Shown: piece by piece, positions 44,091 to 57,594 of the stretch
Numbering within the stretch: position 1 is the first letter of the stretch
Layout of the letters: the number at the start of each line of letters is the position of its first letter
From: Welwitschia mirabilis
Lineage: Eukaryota; Gnetophyta; Gnetopsida; Welwitschiales
DNA length: 64,000 bases
Direction: 5' to 3'
Assembly: GCA_051453625.1 (NCBI GenBank)
Contig: JBOZIK010000001.1
Coordinates: 87,527,810-87,591,809 of the forward strand
The notes under the pieces: model-generated
Databases searched by the model: none
What the model was told of the DNA's origin: nothing
What the model saw: the letters and a program-made list of their open reading frames with translations, nothing else
Translations under genes and position numbers: made by a program

Positions 44091-46608
44091 GAAATTTGCA
44101 TTCTAATTGTTATAATTTATAAATTCTTAGTCATTTTTTAACTCAAATTTGATATTTTCATGTAATATGTGTTATAAGAGATAAAATTGAGATATTTTAC
44201 TTTTTGGAAGTTTACATAGTTAATTTTCAACTAACTATGACATTACAATGCCATTTCCATTTGTAAAGTAGTGTTTTAACATCATATGATAGGTTGTCCT
44301 AGTCAACCATGAATCACATGCATAAATTTAATGCTTGTAATAACTTCTCAATTTGAAACTAACCTAAGTGCACCTATAACAATCTCCTACAATGTCCAAA
44401 CTCAAATAATACTAGTACTATATCAATTTTATGCCATTTTAATATTCTGGAATTGAATTGAAGCCATTCTCAAGTATTAGAAGAAGATTTCCTACTTCGT
44501 TTCTCTCATATTTCTTTGCTTTCAAGTTGATCTTATCTCTATATTTGATTTGAAAGCCTTACATATTCTTAATTCTCATCTTTTGTTATTAAAAACATCC
44601 ATTTTAGCATTCTACATCCTCTTACATTCTATTTTTCATAACCTTTTCCCCATTTTCATCCATCTAAAAGACATTACAAGGGTGATGAAGTGCATGAATG
44701 AATGATGTAGAGGAGGAGAAGGTATTAAATTTATATAAGAACTTAAATTGAATATCAATAAACATAGTTTTTATTTTGCTTAAAACTAAGAAGTGTTCTT
44801 TTATTTATGTGTTTTATGATTTTGTTTACTTGATTTATGTATTTTTATCATGCTTCTTTTTAAGTTTATCAGATTTCTTATAACATGTTGCATAGTCAAC
44901 ACTAGTAAGATTATTATAAATTTACTACTTATCATAGCATACTATAATTTTTTATGGATGGTTGTTAGAACTTAAAAAAATCATGTGTTTTATTACTCTC
45001 CTCTCTTCTTTTCTCTATGCTATTCATTTCTTCCAGTACATTTTATTATGATTACACCTTTCTTCCTATGCAAATGATAATGAATTTTTATTTTCTTGTT
45101 TTTAAAAGTAGTATATTAGTTTTAAAATATATTATTTAAATTTTTCCAAAATCAATATTATCTATTTTTACATGGATTTATCTCTATTCTTTATCCTCTT
45201 CTTAAAATTAAAGTGAATTTATAAATTTTAATACATGTTTTAATCATAATGCTTTTTCTACAACTTAAATGGTTTTGAAATTGTATCTATAGCTTTCTTT
45301 ACTTTTTTATAAACTTTTATCATCAATTAGTCAAAATCTAAATCTAGCCTCTAAAACTCATTTTTTAGTCATTTTTATAATCAAAGTTACAATTTTACTA
45401 AGAAAAAATTTTGAACTAGGAAATCTTAATTTTTTTGTTTTTTCATAGCAAATTTTCCTATGATCATTGATGTGTTTTTAAAAATTCAAAATCCTATCTT
45501 GTAGTATCTTTTTCCCCTAATTTTAGAATATGTAACCATGATTTCTTACCTTTTATAATTTCTTTAAAATTCTTAGTTAACGTAAGGTTGACTACAATAT
45601 TTTTAAGTTTTTTAAATGNNNNNNNNNNCATTAATGTTGAATGTTTAATTCTAAAAACTTATTTTAGGAAATATTCTAAGTATTTTAAAGTTTTAAAGAA
45701 TTTCTTAGTCTATTATTCTAAATTTTCTCTCTCACATTTCTTTGTCTTCTTCATTTATCTCTTTTTATTAGTTAAAATAACTTGAAACTAACTAAGTAAT
45801 ACTTTGATTTATAGACATTCATATGCTAGTTTTTATTAATTAATTATTAATTTAGAACTTAATCTATATGTATTTCTACTTTATAATTAATTTAGTAGTA
45901 AATAAAGTGTTATCTTTTAAGTTAAAAGTATGGAAACTTAGTGAAAATATCATTTAAGTCAAATGATTTCTTATGTCAATTTAAAGAATCTTATTCTCCA
46001 AGTGCTATATTTTGATTATACATTGTTTTACATTTTGTAAATAATGGAGTGAGATGTTTAAATTACTTAATTACATCGATATAATTTCAAGTAATGAACA
46101 TTTCAAGAAAAACTATATTTATATGGAAATGACTTTGGCAAATTTAAAATATCTAATTTATTCATGTGAGTTATAAATGATCTTTAAAATCATAGTAAAT
46201 ATTTACAAAATATTATTTATTTCTATTTTATTACATTTTCATTTTCACATCTCATGAAGTTATGATTTTGCACATGTAATTCTTTTTAATAATTATAAAT
46301 CATGTGTTGTAACTAATTATATATCACATGAAAGAAATAGCTATTTTATCATGTAAAGTAATAGTTTCATAAGATAACATTTATATTTTTATATGAATCC
46401 ATGTTAAGTATTCTATTAGTTTGATACTTATGTGCTTTCACTAATATCCAATTTGATCTAAAAGATTTCTTTATGCTTTAATTTCAAATTTTTATACTTC
46501 ATTTTCTTTTCCTGAATTGAACTTTTATGTTAAGTATACAATTATTACTATGAAGGCTTAGAGCATGATATTTTTACTTAAAAAATGAGTTTTTTTATAT
46601 TTAAAATT
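44091..46608 (+). repeat. Large direct repeat, copy 1
   Basis: Colinear with 48,143-50,957 over at least 2.5 kb at an estimated 75-80% identity. Examples are AGATAAAATTGAGATATTTTA at 44,180 against 48,208, and TTTTAAGT(T/C)AAA.TATGGAAA at 45,915 against 50,337. It begins at the gap, so the true start is hidden. No coding. It could be the 5' LTR of a large non-autonomous element or one arm of a tandem duplication. A 10-N gap lies at 45,619-45,628. Confidence 0.75.
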
Positions 46609-47539
46609 GGTTTAATCATCAAGGAATAATTTTATTTTTATGTGAGATATTATAACTTTCTTTGAGAATTTACATACACTAAATAAAATTATCTTGATTT
46701 AGATGATTTTTAAATTATAATTCCATTGATGATACCTTAAGTAATATATTATTCTAGCAAGACTTCTAGGTGCACACATTGTAATTCCTAATACTTTTTT
46801 ATGTGTTTCTTTTTCTTTTCAATATTGTGCATTTATGAGTAAATTTTGGATTCATATCAATAAACAATTACATGGTTATTTATCATTTGTATTATGTACT
46901 TCATGTTCACCTTTATTTAATTCATATTCTAAATGTACAGATAGTAAAACATTAAAAAATCAAAGAATGAAAAAATTTCTTTTTATTTGTGTTTTACTTT
47001 TTTTTAGAAGTTAAAAATATTAATACTTTGTAGGTAATGAAATATGGCCTATAAGTCTCATGTAATTAAATTTAGAAGGACTATGAGCTTTGGGGAGGAC
47101 CTAATCCTATTTGTTTTTTGAAAATTTTTAATCCAAAAAACATATTTTCATTTTTAATTTTGCTTTTTTCTTTAACAAATTATAATTAATCTATGTATTT
47201 TTCATCCCAAAATCCTATTTTTTAATTAATTTGATAATATAACTAGTTATTTCCTTAGTTTAAATCTTTATATTTATTCATATGTTTTATTTAATGCTTG
47301 ATCATTTTTTATATGAAAGTCTTTATCTTCCATGTGTGAATTTTGTGTGATTTACTATCTTTTGTAATATTGTTTTATAACATGATATTTTGGATGTGTT
47401 TTATTTTATTGAACTTATGTTTATATTTTTTCTTTTTTCTACAAATGAATTAAACTTAATAAAAATTTAAATTTAGTTTTTTGATTAATGAATAAAATGT
47501 TTAAATTTCTAATTTGCATTTTACTTACTTTCTCCTATG

Positions 47540-47585
<46 letters not shown>

Positions 47586-48142
47586 ATACTTTCATGATTA
47601 CTAGTATAGTTGCTTTATATGTTGTTTTACTTATGGGACTCATATTTAGATGCACAACCATTAAAATGGACTATAAATATCTTGATTATTAGTAAGCTTA
47701 ATTTCTTTTATCATCATTATGTACATGAGAAATACAAGAAGACTAGCTAAGGGATGTGATGAAGCCTAAATTTTTTAATGAAATAAGATATTAATAGTTA
47801 TAATTTTATATTACTTTTTAAACTATAATGCTGCACTTAGAGGCATTTTTATACTTTTTAAATGAAAGGGACATTTGAAACTCAACGAGATCAAAATAAT
47901 GCATTATAATCCAGTTTGAGGCTATCATGATGATTATGATTAGGATATTAAGATCAAGAGTGAAACTATGAGGTATGGAGGACTACTTTAATTTAGTAGC
48001 TTTATCGATGATTCATTGTTTCTTTTCCATTATTATTTCTCATACACTTGCTAATGTGACAATTTTGACTTTTCTTAACATTGGATGCATGAATTAGATG
48101 ACATTATATGATTTTAGGATATTACCACCTTTGAAAGTTACA
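46609..48142. other. Spacer between the large direct repeats
   Basis: AT-rich with no gene. Near 47,745 AGCTAAGGGA followed by TGTGATGAAGCC could be a polypurine tract and LTR start, which would make 46.6-47.75 kb the internal part of a non-coding LTR element; this is inference. Confidence 0.4.
47544..47582 (+). repeat. (AT)n microsatellite, about 19 units
   Basis: Uninterrupted alternating A/T. Confidence 0.98.
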
Positions 48143-50957
48143 TTCCAAGAGCTATAATTTATACACTCTTAGCAATTTTCAAGTCAAATTTGATGTTTTC
48201 ATTCATATAAGTCATAACAGATAAAATTGAGTTATTTTATTTTTGCAAGTATGGGTAGTTAATTTTCAAAATACCTATGATGTTGAAGGACAATTTCCAT
48301 GAGTAAAATACCACTGTAGTGTCATACAAAAATTTTGTCTAATGAATCATGAATTACATGGAAAAATTAGATGGTTATAGTAACTCATCAGCCTGAAACC
48401 AATACAAGTGTACCTATAAATATCCCATCAATGCCCAAACTTATATTATAATATTAATGTATTAAATATATTCCATTTTTAATGCTCTTAAGTTGAATTC
48501 AAGCAATTCTCAAGCATTAGAAGAATATTTTCTATTTCATTTCCCTCATATTTCTTGATTTCCAAGCTGATATTCTTTATATATTAGATTTAAAATCTTC
48601 TAAATTTATAATTATTATCTTTTTCTATCATACACATCCATTTTGAGCCTCTTACATCCTCTTATGTTCTTTTTTCCATTACTGTTTCCCTATTTTTATC
48701 CATTTTGATGGCATTGCAAGGTGGTGAAGTACACAGAAATGAACAATGTAGGAGGAGGATAAGGTATTACATTTTATAAATAATTATATTTAATACTAAT
48801 AAAAGGGATTTTATTTTATCTAAAATCAATAACTTTTATTTTCCTTATGTTTTTATGCTTTTGTTTACTTGATTTATGCATTTCTATTATGCTTTTCTTT
48901 TAATTTGGTTAAATCTTTTGTAACATATTGTATAGTTATTACTAATTAGATTGATATGCATTTAGTACCTATTATAACATACTACAATTTTGTATGATTA
49001 ATCACTCTATGCTAAATAAATCATGTGTTTTATTACTCTTCTATTTTTTTCCCTCCATTTTTCTCATTTCTTATACTACATTTTCTCATAATTATTTTTG
49101 TCTTTCTAAGAAAATGAGGATAAATTTATATTTATTCTTTTTAATATTCCTATATTGATTTTAAAATTTATTATTTACATTTCTATCAATTTAAAATTAT
49201 CTATTTCTATACAAATTTATCTATGTTCTTTTTTTTCTCTTCTCAAAATCAAAGAAGACTAGAAAATTTTTATGTATATTTTAACTATAATTGTTGTTCT
49301 AAAACTCTAATGGTTCTAAATTTTATGTGTGGATTCTCTTTATTATTTAAAAACTTTCATTCTTAATTAGTTATAACTCAAATGTGGCCTCTAGAAGTCC
49401 TTTTTCAGCCATTTATAGTCAAAGATACAATTTTTCTTAGAAACATTTCTGAATTGTAAAATCTTAATTTTCTTGTTTTGTCATAGAATATTTTTATGTA
49501 ATTGTTGATATAATTTAAAACATTTAAGGTTCTATATTGTAGTAATTATTGATTAATTTTCAAATATGAAATACATTGGTTTTTAAGGTTTACTTACTAT
49601 TATTAGTCAAAATANNNNNNNNNNNNNNNNNNNNNNNNNNNNNNNNNNNNNNNNNNNNNNNNNNNNNNNNNNNNNNNNNNNNNNNNNNNNNNNNNNNNNN
49701 NNNNNNNNNNNNNNNNNNNNNNNNNNNNNNNNNNNNNNNNNNNNNNNNNNNNNNNNNNNNNNNNNNNNNNNNNNNNNNNNNNNNNNNNNNNNNNNNNNNN
49801 NNNNNNNNNNNNNNNNNNNNNNNNNNNNNNNNNNNNNNNNNNNNNNNNNNNNNNNNNNNNNNNNNNNNNNNNNNNNNNNNNNNNNNNNNNNNNNNNNNNN
49901 NNNNNNNNNNNNNNNNNNNNNNNNNNNNNNNNNNNNNNNNNNNNNNNNNNNNNNNNNNNNNNNNNNNNNNNNNNNNNNNNNNNNNNNNNNNNNNNNNNNN
50001 NNNNNNNNNNNNNNNNNNNNNNNNNNNNNNNNNNNNNNNNNNNNNNNNNNNNNNNNNNNNNNNNNNNNNNNNNNNNNNNNTTTTATGACATATTATGTTT
50101 ATTTTAAAGTCTTCTAAAGTTTTTAAGGCCATTTTTCTAAATTTTCTCTCTTCCTTTTTTGTCTCTTCTTTATTTTATATCTTTCTATCAATCAAAATAG
50201 CTTGAAATTTATCAAGTATTAATTTTATTTAATAAACACTTATATTCTAGTTTTTATCAATTAATATTTAATTTAAAACATAATTTAGATCTTTTGTTAC
50301 TTTTATAACTCATTCGATGATAAGTAAAGAATTATCTTTTAAGTCAAATATATGGAAATTTAGTGAAAATCTTATTTAAGTCAAAACATTTGCTATGTTG
50401 ATTTAAATAATTTTGTTTTTTAAGTTATATCTTTTGATTCTATATTATTTTTCATTTTTTATAGCATGGAATGATATGTTTGAGTTACTTAATTACATCC
50501 ATCTCATATGATATCAAGTAATGAATGTTTCAAGGAAAACTATATATTTACAAAAATGACTTTGATATATTTTACTATTTAAACTCTCTTATTTTCTTTT
50601 GTGAGTTATAAATTATTTTTAAGATCGAAGTAAACGTTTATAAAAATTTATTTATTTTTATTTTATTATATTTTATGTCTTATTTTATAATAATTATAGT
50701 CATGTATTATAATTACTTGTATGTCACATGAAAGAAATAATCATTTTAACATTTATATATGAATTCATGTTAAGTATTCCATAAGTTCAATACTTATGTG
50801 CTTCCACTATATGTGCAATTTGATGTAAGAGATTTCTTTATTATTTAATTTGAACTTTTTATTTTTGATTTTTTTTTCAAAGTTGAATTGTCATATTAAG
50901 TATACATTTATTTTTGTAAAGGATTAGAGTTTGATCTTCTTAGTTTAAAATTGATTT
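48143..50957 (+). repeat. Large direct repeat, copy 2
   Basis: See 44,091-46,608. It contains a 466-N gap (49,615-50,080) at nearly the same place as the 10-N gap in copy 1. Homology ends near TTAAAATTG in both copies. Confidence 0.75.
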
Positions 50958-51330
50958 TTCCCTTAATTTAAATTCCTCTCATTTAGTTTAGTGTATGAAT
51001 GAACACTTATGTGTTTATCCATACTTATCTTCCCCTTTTTTTAGGGAGAACTAGGCTATCATGTCCTCTATTATTCCTATAAAGAAAGAAATAAGAATGT
51101 TAAAATAAAAGTTAAATAAGACTATTTATTAAGGAAAATAAGTGAAAAATGTTTACTTTATTTATACTCTTTATTTTCTATATTAAAGTCTAAGAGGCTC
51201 TTGTTCCTCTTTGATATTTTAAATGAGAGTGTTAGGCATATAAATGTAGTAGTATTTTCAATTGATGGGTAGACTATTTTGAGGCTTTGATGTAAGATTC
51301 TTCTTATTTATTCATCTTCAATTAAATAAT
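50958..51330. other. AT-rich region, nothing recognised
   Basis: No feature supported. Confidence 0.5.
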
Positions 51331-52190
51331 ATGAATGTTTTATTAAAGATAACAAGAATAATAAGGAATAAAAAAATAAAGGTACTACTTACACTCGAAA
51401 AACAAAAGACACTATTAGAAGAGAAAGAAAGTTCATTTTCAACCCTTCTCTTCTTAGTAGATCCTAAAAAAGGATTAAAGAAATTGACCAATGGCATCTT
51501 AGAGGGGTTCATGATAAAATCTATAGTAAGGATTGTTTATTTAATGTTGGAAAATAAACTTCAACCTTAATAAGTAAATTAGAGGAAAAGAAAAAATTTT
51601 CCATAGGTGAAATGTCCTATGTTGGAATCACCCAAGTATTACCACTTGTATAATTATTACCTTAATTTCTTTTACCTAGCTAATTCCAAATTCCATTCAC
51701 ATTATAGAATAATCCATCACCATCCTAAACATTACCATCTATATCTTTCATCATGGAATTATTTCATAAGGCTCATTGATCACTCATATGATCCATTTTA
51801 CTATGAGTTTATGAGACTTATTGATCAAGGAAAGTATCCTTTTTATATAAATAAGAATACAAGGTCTTTGTCATTTCATGATTTTTGGTTGATATTAGGT
51901 GGATTTTTTTATTTTTAAGATAATTCTTTCTTATCTTTGAGTTCTTTTATTAAGGCTTACGTTTATTTGATGTTTTTAATTGGGAATCAAGAAAAGAAGA
52001 GGTAGTTTTTATACTTTCATGTTATATCTTCTTTTAAGTATTCACAGGAATGAGATCATTTATTTATTAGTCTAATAAGTCAATAACCTCTTTCATGTAC
52101 CATTAATATTTTAAAAAAAGGAAAAAAATGCAAGAAAAACAATTCAAAGGAAAAATATTAAATCTTATCATTAGAACATTTATTTATGAT
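51331..52190 (+). other. Gypsy-associated module, copy 2
   Basis: Two open stretches (51,331-51,570 of 79 codons and 51,607-51,918 of 103 codons), the second with repeated tyrosine-rich segments (YYHLYNYYLNFFYL; DPFYYEFMRLIDQGKYPFY). The latter half parallels 38,080-38,500. Lysine-rich in the first, no known domain in either. Likely decayed internal sequence of the same gypsy family as element C. Confidence 0.4.
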
Positions 52191-52204
52191 CATTTCTATT
52201 AGGT

Positions 52205-52315
52205 TTAGTTAACTGCATCAAAACTATGGATACTTACTAACAATGCATCTCTAATGATTCATTTATGATATGCGTACTATATTAGGGCTATGGAAACTTG
52301 CTAATAATGCAAAAC
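52205..52315 (+). repeat. Two tandem units, module copy 2
   Basis: Counterparts of 38,555-38,665 (AACTGCATCAAAACTATGGA; TATTAGGGCTATGGAAACTT). Confidence 0.65.
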
Positions 52316-52319
52316 TGAC

Positions 52320-53544
52320 TTCTTTAGATACAACATGTTAAATATGTTAGAATAAAGTGTTGTAGAACAAAAAAATTAGAAAGAAGTAATTAGATACTTC
52401 TTATGATTTACTTATTTTAGTATTTATTACTTAATATTTTTTAATACTCTTAATTTCTATAAATCTACTTTATTATTGCCTTGTCCATATTTAAACTTAG
52501 ATCTATAATTAAATAAATATTTTCTAGATCATTACCTTAGTTTCATAGCCTCGTTCATTTGTGATATGCATGGTATAGTTTTATTTGCATTTTCATTTGC
52601 TTTATTTCCATTCATTCTGCTATTCTATACCACATAAATTTATAAATACCACATGAATTCACCCTTTCATCTCTATAAAAAAGCATACTTGAAAGTACAT
52701 CTATGTTTCTTTTCATGAGATCTCTTCTTTTATAAGTCATCATAGGATTAAATTAGTGTAGGTTGTTGTTTAAATTAATGATATTTAGGCTTAAATTTCA
52801 TCTAAGTTTTATTTACTTTAATCCTTTTATCATTTCATCACTTTACTCCTTATGTTTTTGTAATCCTTGCATCTTTTTCTATTTACTTTTCCAAACTTGA
52901 GAGCATTTACATCACAAAACGGGTATCACAATGAGCCTTAACTAGTGTCATTGCTATTTTTTCTATGTTCATCTTATACTTATTTAATTAGATTTTTATT
53001 CATATTCTCAATCATCTTAGATTATTGTTAGGTCATGATGGTTCATGGAATTAGATTGTAATATGGTTTTTATCCATTTTTCACCTTGTTTTGACAATTT
53101 TTTTGTCATTTTTCTTTTCATATTTTCCCCATTTTTATCTTTCTTTCTATTCACTTTTTATTTTTTTTCCTTACCTATCACTTTCATTTCCAATAATAAT
53201 TTTTAAAGCCTTATTATTTAGTCACTTATTATAGAATCCCTTTTCACTTTTACCCTTTTGACATGCATTTTTAGACATAGATGATATTGTTTCAACTTTT
53301 TATTCCTTGCATGGAGTTCTTTTTAGCAGATTTTTAAGTTCAACTGTATGAAATGGCATCCATATCTTTTATATGTTATTTTAGTATGAATATTAAACCT
53401 ATTAGTTATATATTTATGACACACCAAGTAATATATTATAAACTAATAAAATAAATTTATTTGTATGCTGACACTGAATGTCATAAGAGTGAATCTAGAT
53501 CATGAAACTCATCATAAGTAAGTCACATTGAAGATAATTATTTG
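52320..53544. other. AT-rich region, no gene seen
   Basis: No feature supported on either strand. Confidence 0.5.
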
Positions 53545-54975
53545 TGTATAGCAATAAACCAAATTTAACTAGGTAGAACCCAGTGTCATTCTCTATGGAT
53601 ATATATGATAACTAAATAAAAGAAACATAATTATTCTAACTTGCAAATGAAAAGAAAAACAAAATAAAAACCAAAAGAGTGAGATGAAAAGTGATCTTTG
53701 CTTGGTAACATAAGGAAATGAAGTGCTTCAAAGTCTAATGAATTAATCAAATACTCCACATTCGTCCAATGACTTCTGTATTCTAAAATACAACTAAAAT
53801 CATCCAAGTCATTAAGGATCAATGTGGAGGCATAATCTCATCTACCACATGAGTGCTGGTGAGTTATATAGTCTAACTAATCCTTCATAACCCTTCATAT
53901 GCATAGAAAGTATGAATAAAGGTTTATCAAATCCATCAAATGAAAGAAACTACAAATATCATAGAATTAATCTCAAATAAATCACTCAGTACAAAAGAAC
54001 TTAATAATAAAGTGGTTTTATCTAAACATTGCTAATACCAAATGAATGATCATTAATAATGAAAGAATTAAACTTACTTAAGAAAGAGCTTGACATAAAA
54101 AATGATAATACAAAATGAATTATGCATTAAAAATAAAATGATGAAAATCTTATTCTAAAAATATACATTACATTAAAGAAGAAAGATGAAGATAAAGGAT
54201 TCCTCAACTAGCTTTGGAGTAATTCACCCCTAAGAAAGATGAACAAAATACCATGATGTTCTAGAGCTCTAAGTATTTCCCATATTATTTAACCAAAAGA
54301 TCCATTATAAGAGGCTCAAGACCCTTTTATAGACGAGATAAAGATTATAGAAATTTGTCATAATATATTAGGTAAGTGGTTAGTGGACAATTACGTAAGG
54401 AAGATTATATTAGGATGGTTACTTAAGAGTAAGTTAATTTTTGGCATGTAATCTTAAGAAAAGATTCTTTATGTTCTTATGCAAACATGTTGATGAAATT
54501 ACCTCTAACTAATAATTATGTTATCAATGGTTATCATGTTATGCATCTTTTAAGTGATCATTCTTATTTTGCCATATGTTTCTATGACATGTTACTTTAT
54601 ACTTCCATCATATGTCACTAGAATTAAAGGTTGAATTTGATTTATCATCTAATTAAACCCATAATAAAAAGTAATGAACTCCTTGAAGTAATATAGAAAC
54701 ATGATTTTTTCATTGGATTACCTCAAAACACTAATGGCATTGGTAGTCTTAGCCCATGACACTAACATTGTTTCCTAGAATTCCTTCAAGTTTTACAATA
54801 TTCTTTAAGATCTAGAAATAAACCTACTCATGTTAGGGAAAAACTCATATTTCATGAAATATAATAAAATATGTAGAAGACATTAGTTTGTAATAAAACA
54901 ATGAATTTAATATTTCTTCCGATGTGAAATTGATCAACTATACTTACTTAAAATGTTAATTTTTGCATGTAAACA
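53545..54975 (-). repeat. 3' LTR of element D
   Basis: About 1,431 bp from TGTATAGCAATAAAC to TGTAAACA on the plus strand, colinear with 59,429-60,875 (e.g. CTAACTTG.AAATGAAAAG; CATGTTAC/CATATC..TTTATACTTCC). Confidence 0.8.
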
Positions 54976-55146
54976 CATCTTCTAACCAGACATTTTTTAG
55001 TCTCTTAGTAAAACATGGATAAGAACATGATCAACATGAAAAACTTAACTAAGTGAAAATGTTAAAGTATAGAGATGATACCATTTCAAAAAATTTTAAA
55101 TCAATTTTTAATGATTAAAGAATCAAAATAAAAAAAGTTCTATAAA

Positions 55147-55202
55147 AAAAGATGCCATACTCCCTAACCAAACCAAACTTTGTCCTCAAAGTTAAAGAGA
55201 CA
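55147..55202 (-). other. Possible end of pol and polypurine region of element D
   Basis: The minus strand reads AACTTTGAGGACAAAGTTTG then GGTTAGGGAGTATGGCATC. A '(N)FEDKVWFG'-like reading followed by a G/A-rich run is the usual end of pol in many plant gypsy elements. It lies about 170 bp from the LTR, further than usual. Confidence 0.45.
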
Positions 55203-55649
55203 AAAAATTTATACAAGGATCTTGAGAATAAGTTAAAGTGTTAAAAAAGGATTTTTCATTATAAGGATTTTCATACAAGGCTAATAGATTATTTTGACAT
55301 AAGTATTTAGGAAAATCACAATGCAATCTATGGGAAAGAAAAATACGAAACCTATTAAAAATTTGCATCATCCATAAATTTAAAAGATAGAATATCAAAG
55401 TTAGTGGATACATCTATTGAAAATTTTATGCATTTTATTTTAAATTTAAAATGTATCTAAATGTTAAACAAATACGATATCTTCTAAGTAAATGTACAAG
55501 CAATAAAAAATCAGTTAAGTAAACCTTCAAGTATATAATTTAAGAAAAGAAAAGACCAAAAAATCTCTATATCCCATTTTTTTAATTCCAATTTTTACCT
55601 TTTCCATGATTATACTTTATCTCTTATTTTAAGTATTTTAGATCAAATT

Positions 55650-55980
55650 GGACATCTAGTGTTATAACATCTCCTTCTAACATAGTTAAGCATGTTAATG
55701 TATGAAGCAGTTAGTGTTGCATATCCAATGAGTGTTTATAGCCCTAATGTAGTTGAACATGTTATAAAATAAATTATTAGAGCTAAATTACTAGCAAGCA
55801 TTCATAGCCCTAATGAAATTAAATAAATCCATTTTTATATAATCATTATGTAATGTGCTTTTTGGAGAGGAGATATTTTATTTTCTTTTGATTACTACTT
55901 CTCATATTTAATTAATTTTTGATGGATATGAAGGGTCATTGGTTCATTAGCCTAATCAAAATAAATTTTTCTCCTAAGAT
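55650..55980 (-). repeat. Inverted copy of the 38.5/52.2 kb module
   Basis: The reverse complement carries the paired units (GCATTACTAGCAAGC-like; GGGCTATAAACACTCATTGG) and the 'GATTAGGCTAATGAACCAATG' type block found at 38,410-38,440 and 52,065-52,090. Confidence 0.6.
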
Positions 55981-55986
55981 GTTTAC

Positions 55987-56008
55987 AAAAAAAAAAAAAA
56001 AAAAAAAA
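55987..56008 (+). repeat. A22 homopolymer
   Basis: Twenty-two consecutive A. Confidence 0.97.
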
Positions 56009-56856
56009 GAGAAAATGAATCATTAAAGTAGAATTAAAATTAATTAAAAAACATTTTATAAATAGAAGATCTTAAGTAAAACTAATTGTAATACATTAAC
56101 TCAAAAATAAGAAAAAAAGTTTCTTGAAAAACTACAAGTAAACTTAAATTCTACCTAATTTGCAATGATAATATGATAATGTTTTATTGGTTTATTTCAT
56201 TAAGGACTATCGATGAGGATCATCTAATCTTAGGAACTTGTGGAAAAATGGAAGAGTAGAATGGCTAATGAACTTTATTTGGAATCATCAAAGTGAAAGG
56301 GATGGATAATGGATTTGAAGTAATGATAATTTATTTAATTCCATAGGTGCAATTTTGTATTTTTTATATAAAAATGTTTAAGATAGTAATTCTAGAAGTA
56401 GAAGTGCTTAGGTGGTTTTAGGTGAGAAGGGGTATCAAGCATTAATATTCTTAACATTGTTAATTTTTCAAATATAAATCTATTTAAAAATAAAAATCTA
56501 CTCTAAAATAAAAATCTAATTTAAAAGAATGAAAAGAAACCAAAAATTTCATAAGAAATTTTTAAATGAAGTCTAAGTGTGAAGGTTTAAAATAGTAAAT
56601 GCAATGGTTGAATGATGTGTCAAGATTATAAAAAGCATTTTAAATTGGGAGAGAATCCATATCATGTTTTATGCATGAATCCATACAATTGGAAAGAACA
56701 TTAACACAAGTAATAAAATTAATGTATTTAAAATTAGAAATTATTTATTCTTCATCCTATTTTTATTTATTCTATACTTCATGTGAGATGTTATTTTCGG
56801 GTGAAGACAAAGATGAATTGTAGACATTGAAGAAGGCATATGATTATTAAGAAGTT

Positions 56857-57594
56857 TATCAAAAAATTATTTTAAATGTATAAAGGATTTTTCATCATTG
56901 AGGTTTGAGTCTTGCTTAGAAGATNNNNNNNNNNNNNNNNNNNNNNNNNNNNNNNNNNNNNNNNNNNNNNNNNNNNNNNNNNNNNNNNNNNNNNNNNNNN
57001 NNNNNNNNNNNNNNNNNNNNNNNNNNNNNNNNNNNNNNNNNNNNNNNNNNNNNNNNNNNNNNNNNNNNNNNNNNNNNNNNNNNNNNNNNNNNNNNNNNNN
57101 NNNNNNNNNNNNNNNNNNNNNNNNNNNNNNNNNNNNNNNNNNNNNNNNNNNNNNNNNNNNNNNNNNNNNNNNNNNNNNNNNNNNNNNNNNNNNNNNNNNN
57201 NNNNNNNNNNNNNNNNNNNNNNNNNNNNNNNNNNNNNNNNNNNNNNNNNNNNNNNNNNNNNNNNNNNNNNNNNNNNNNNNNNNNNNNNNNNNNNNNNNNN
57301 NNNNNNNNNNNNNNNNNNNNNNNNNNNNNNNNNNNNNNNNNNNNNNNNNNNNNNNNNNNNNNNNNNNNNNNNNNNNNNNNNNNNNNNNNNNNNNNNNNNN
57401 NNNNNNNNNNNNNNNNNNNNNNNNNNNNNNNNNNNNNNNNNNNNNNNNNNNNNNNNNNNNNNNNNNNNNNNNNNNNNNNNNNNNNNNNNNNNNNNNNNNN
57501 NNNNNNNNNNNNNNNNNNNNNNNNNNTTATCAAAAAATGATTTTAAAGGTATAACGGATTTTTCATCATTGAGGTTTGAGTCTTGCTTAGAAGA
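56857..57594 (+). repeat. 68-bp direct duplication flanking a 602-N gap
   Basis: The 68 bases before the gap (to 56,924, ending TCTTGCTTAGAAGAT) recur at 57,527-57,594 with about four differences. It is a tandem array collapsed into the gap or an assembly overlap. Confidence 0.85.

Noticed and set aside
53631-53822. 63-codon open frame on the minus strand
   Set aside because: Inside the LTR of element D; the partner LTR at 59,510-59,700 does not keep it open.
55987-56008. A22 tract as the tail of a LINE or SINE
   Set aside because: No polymerase III boxes, LINE motifs or target duplication were seen around it.
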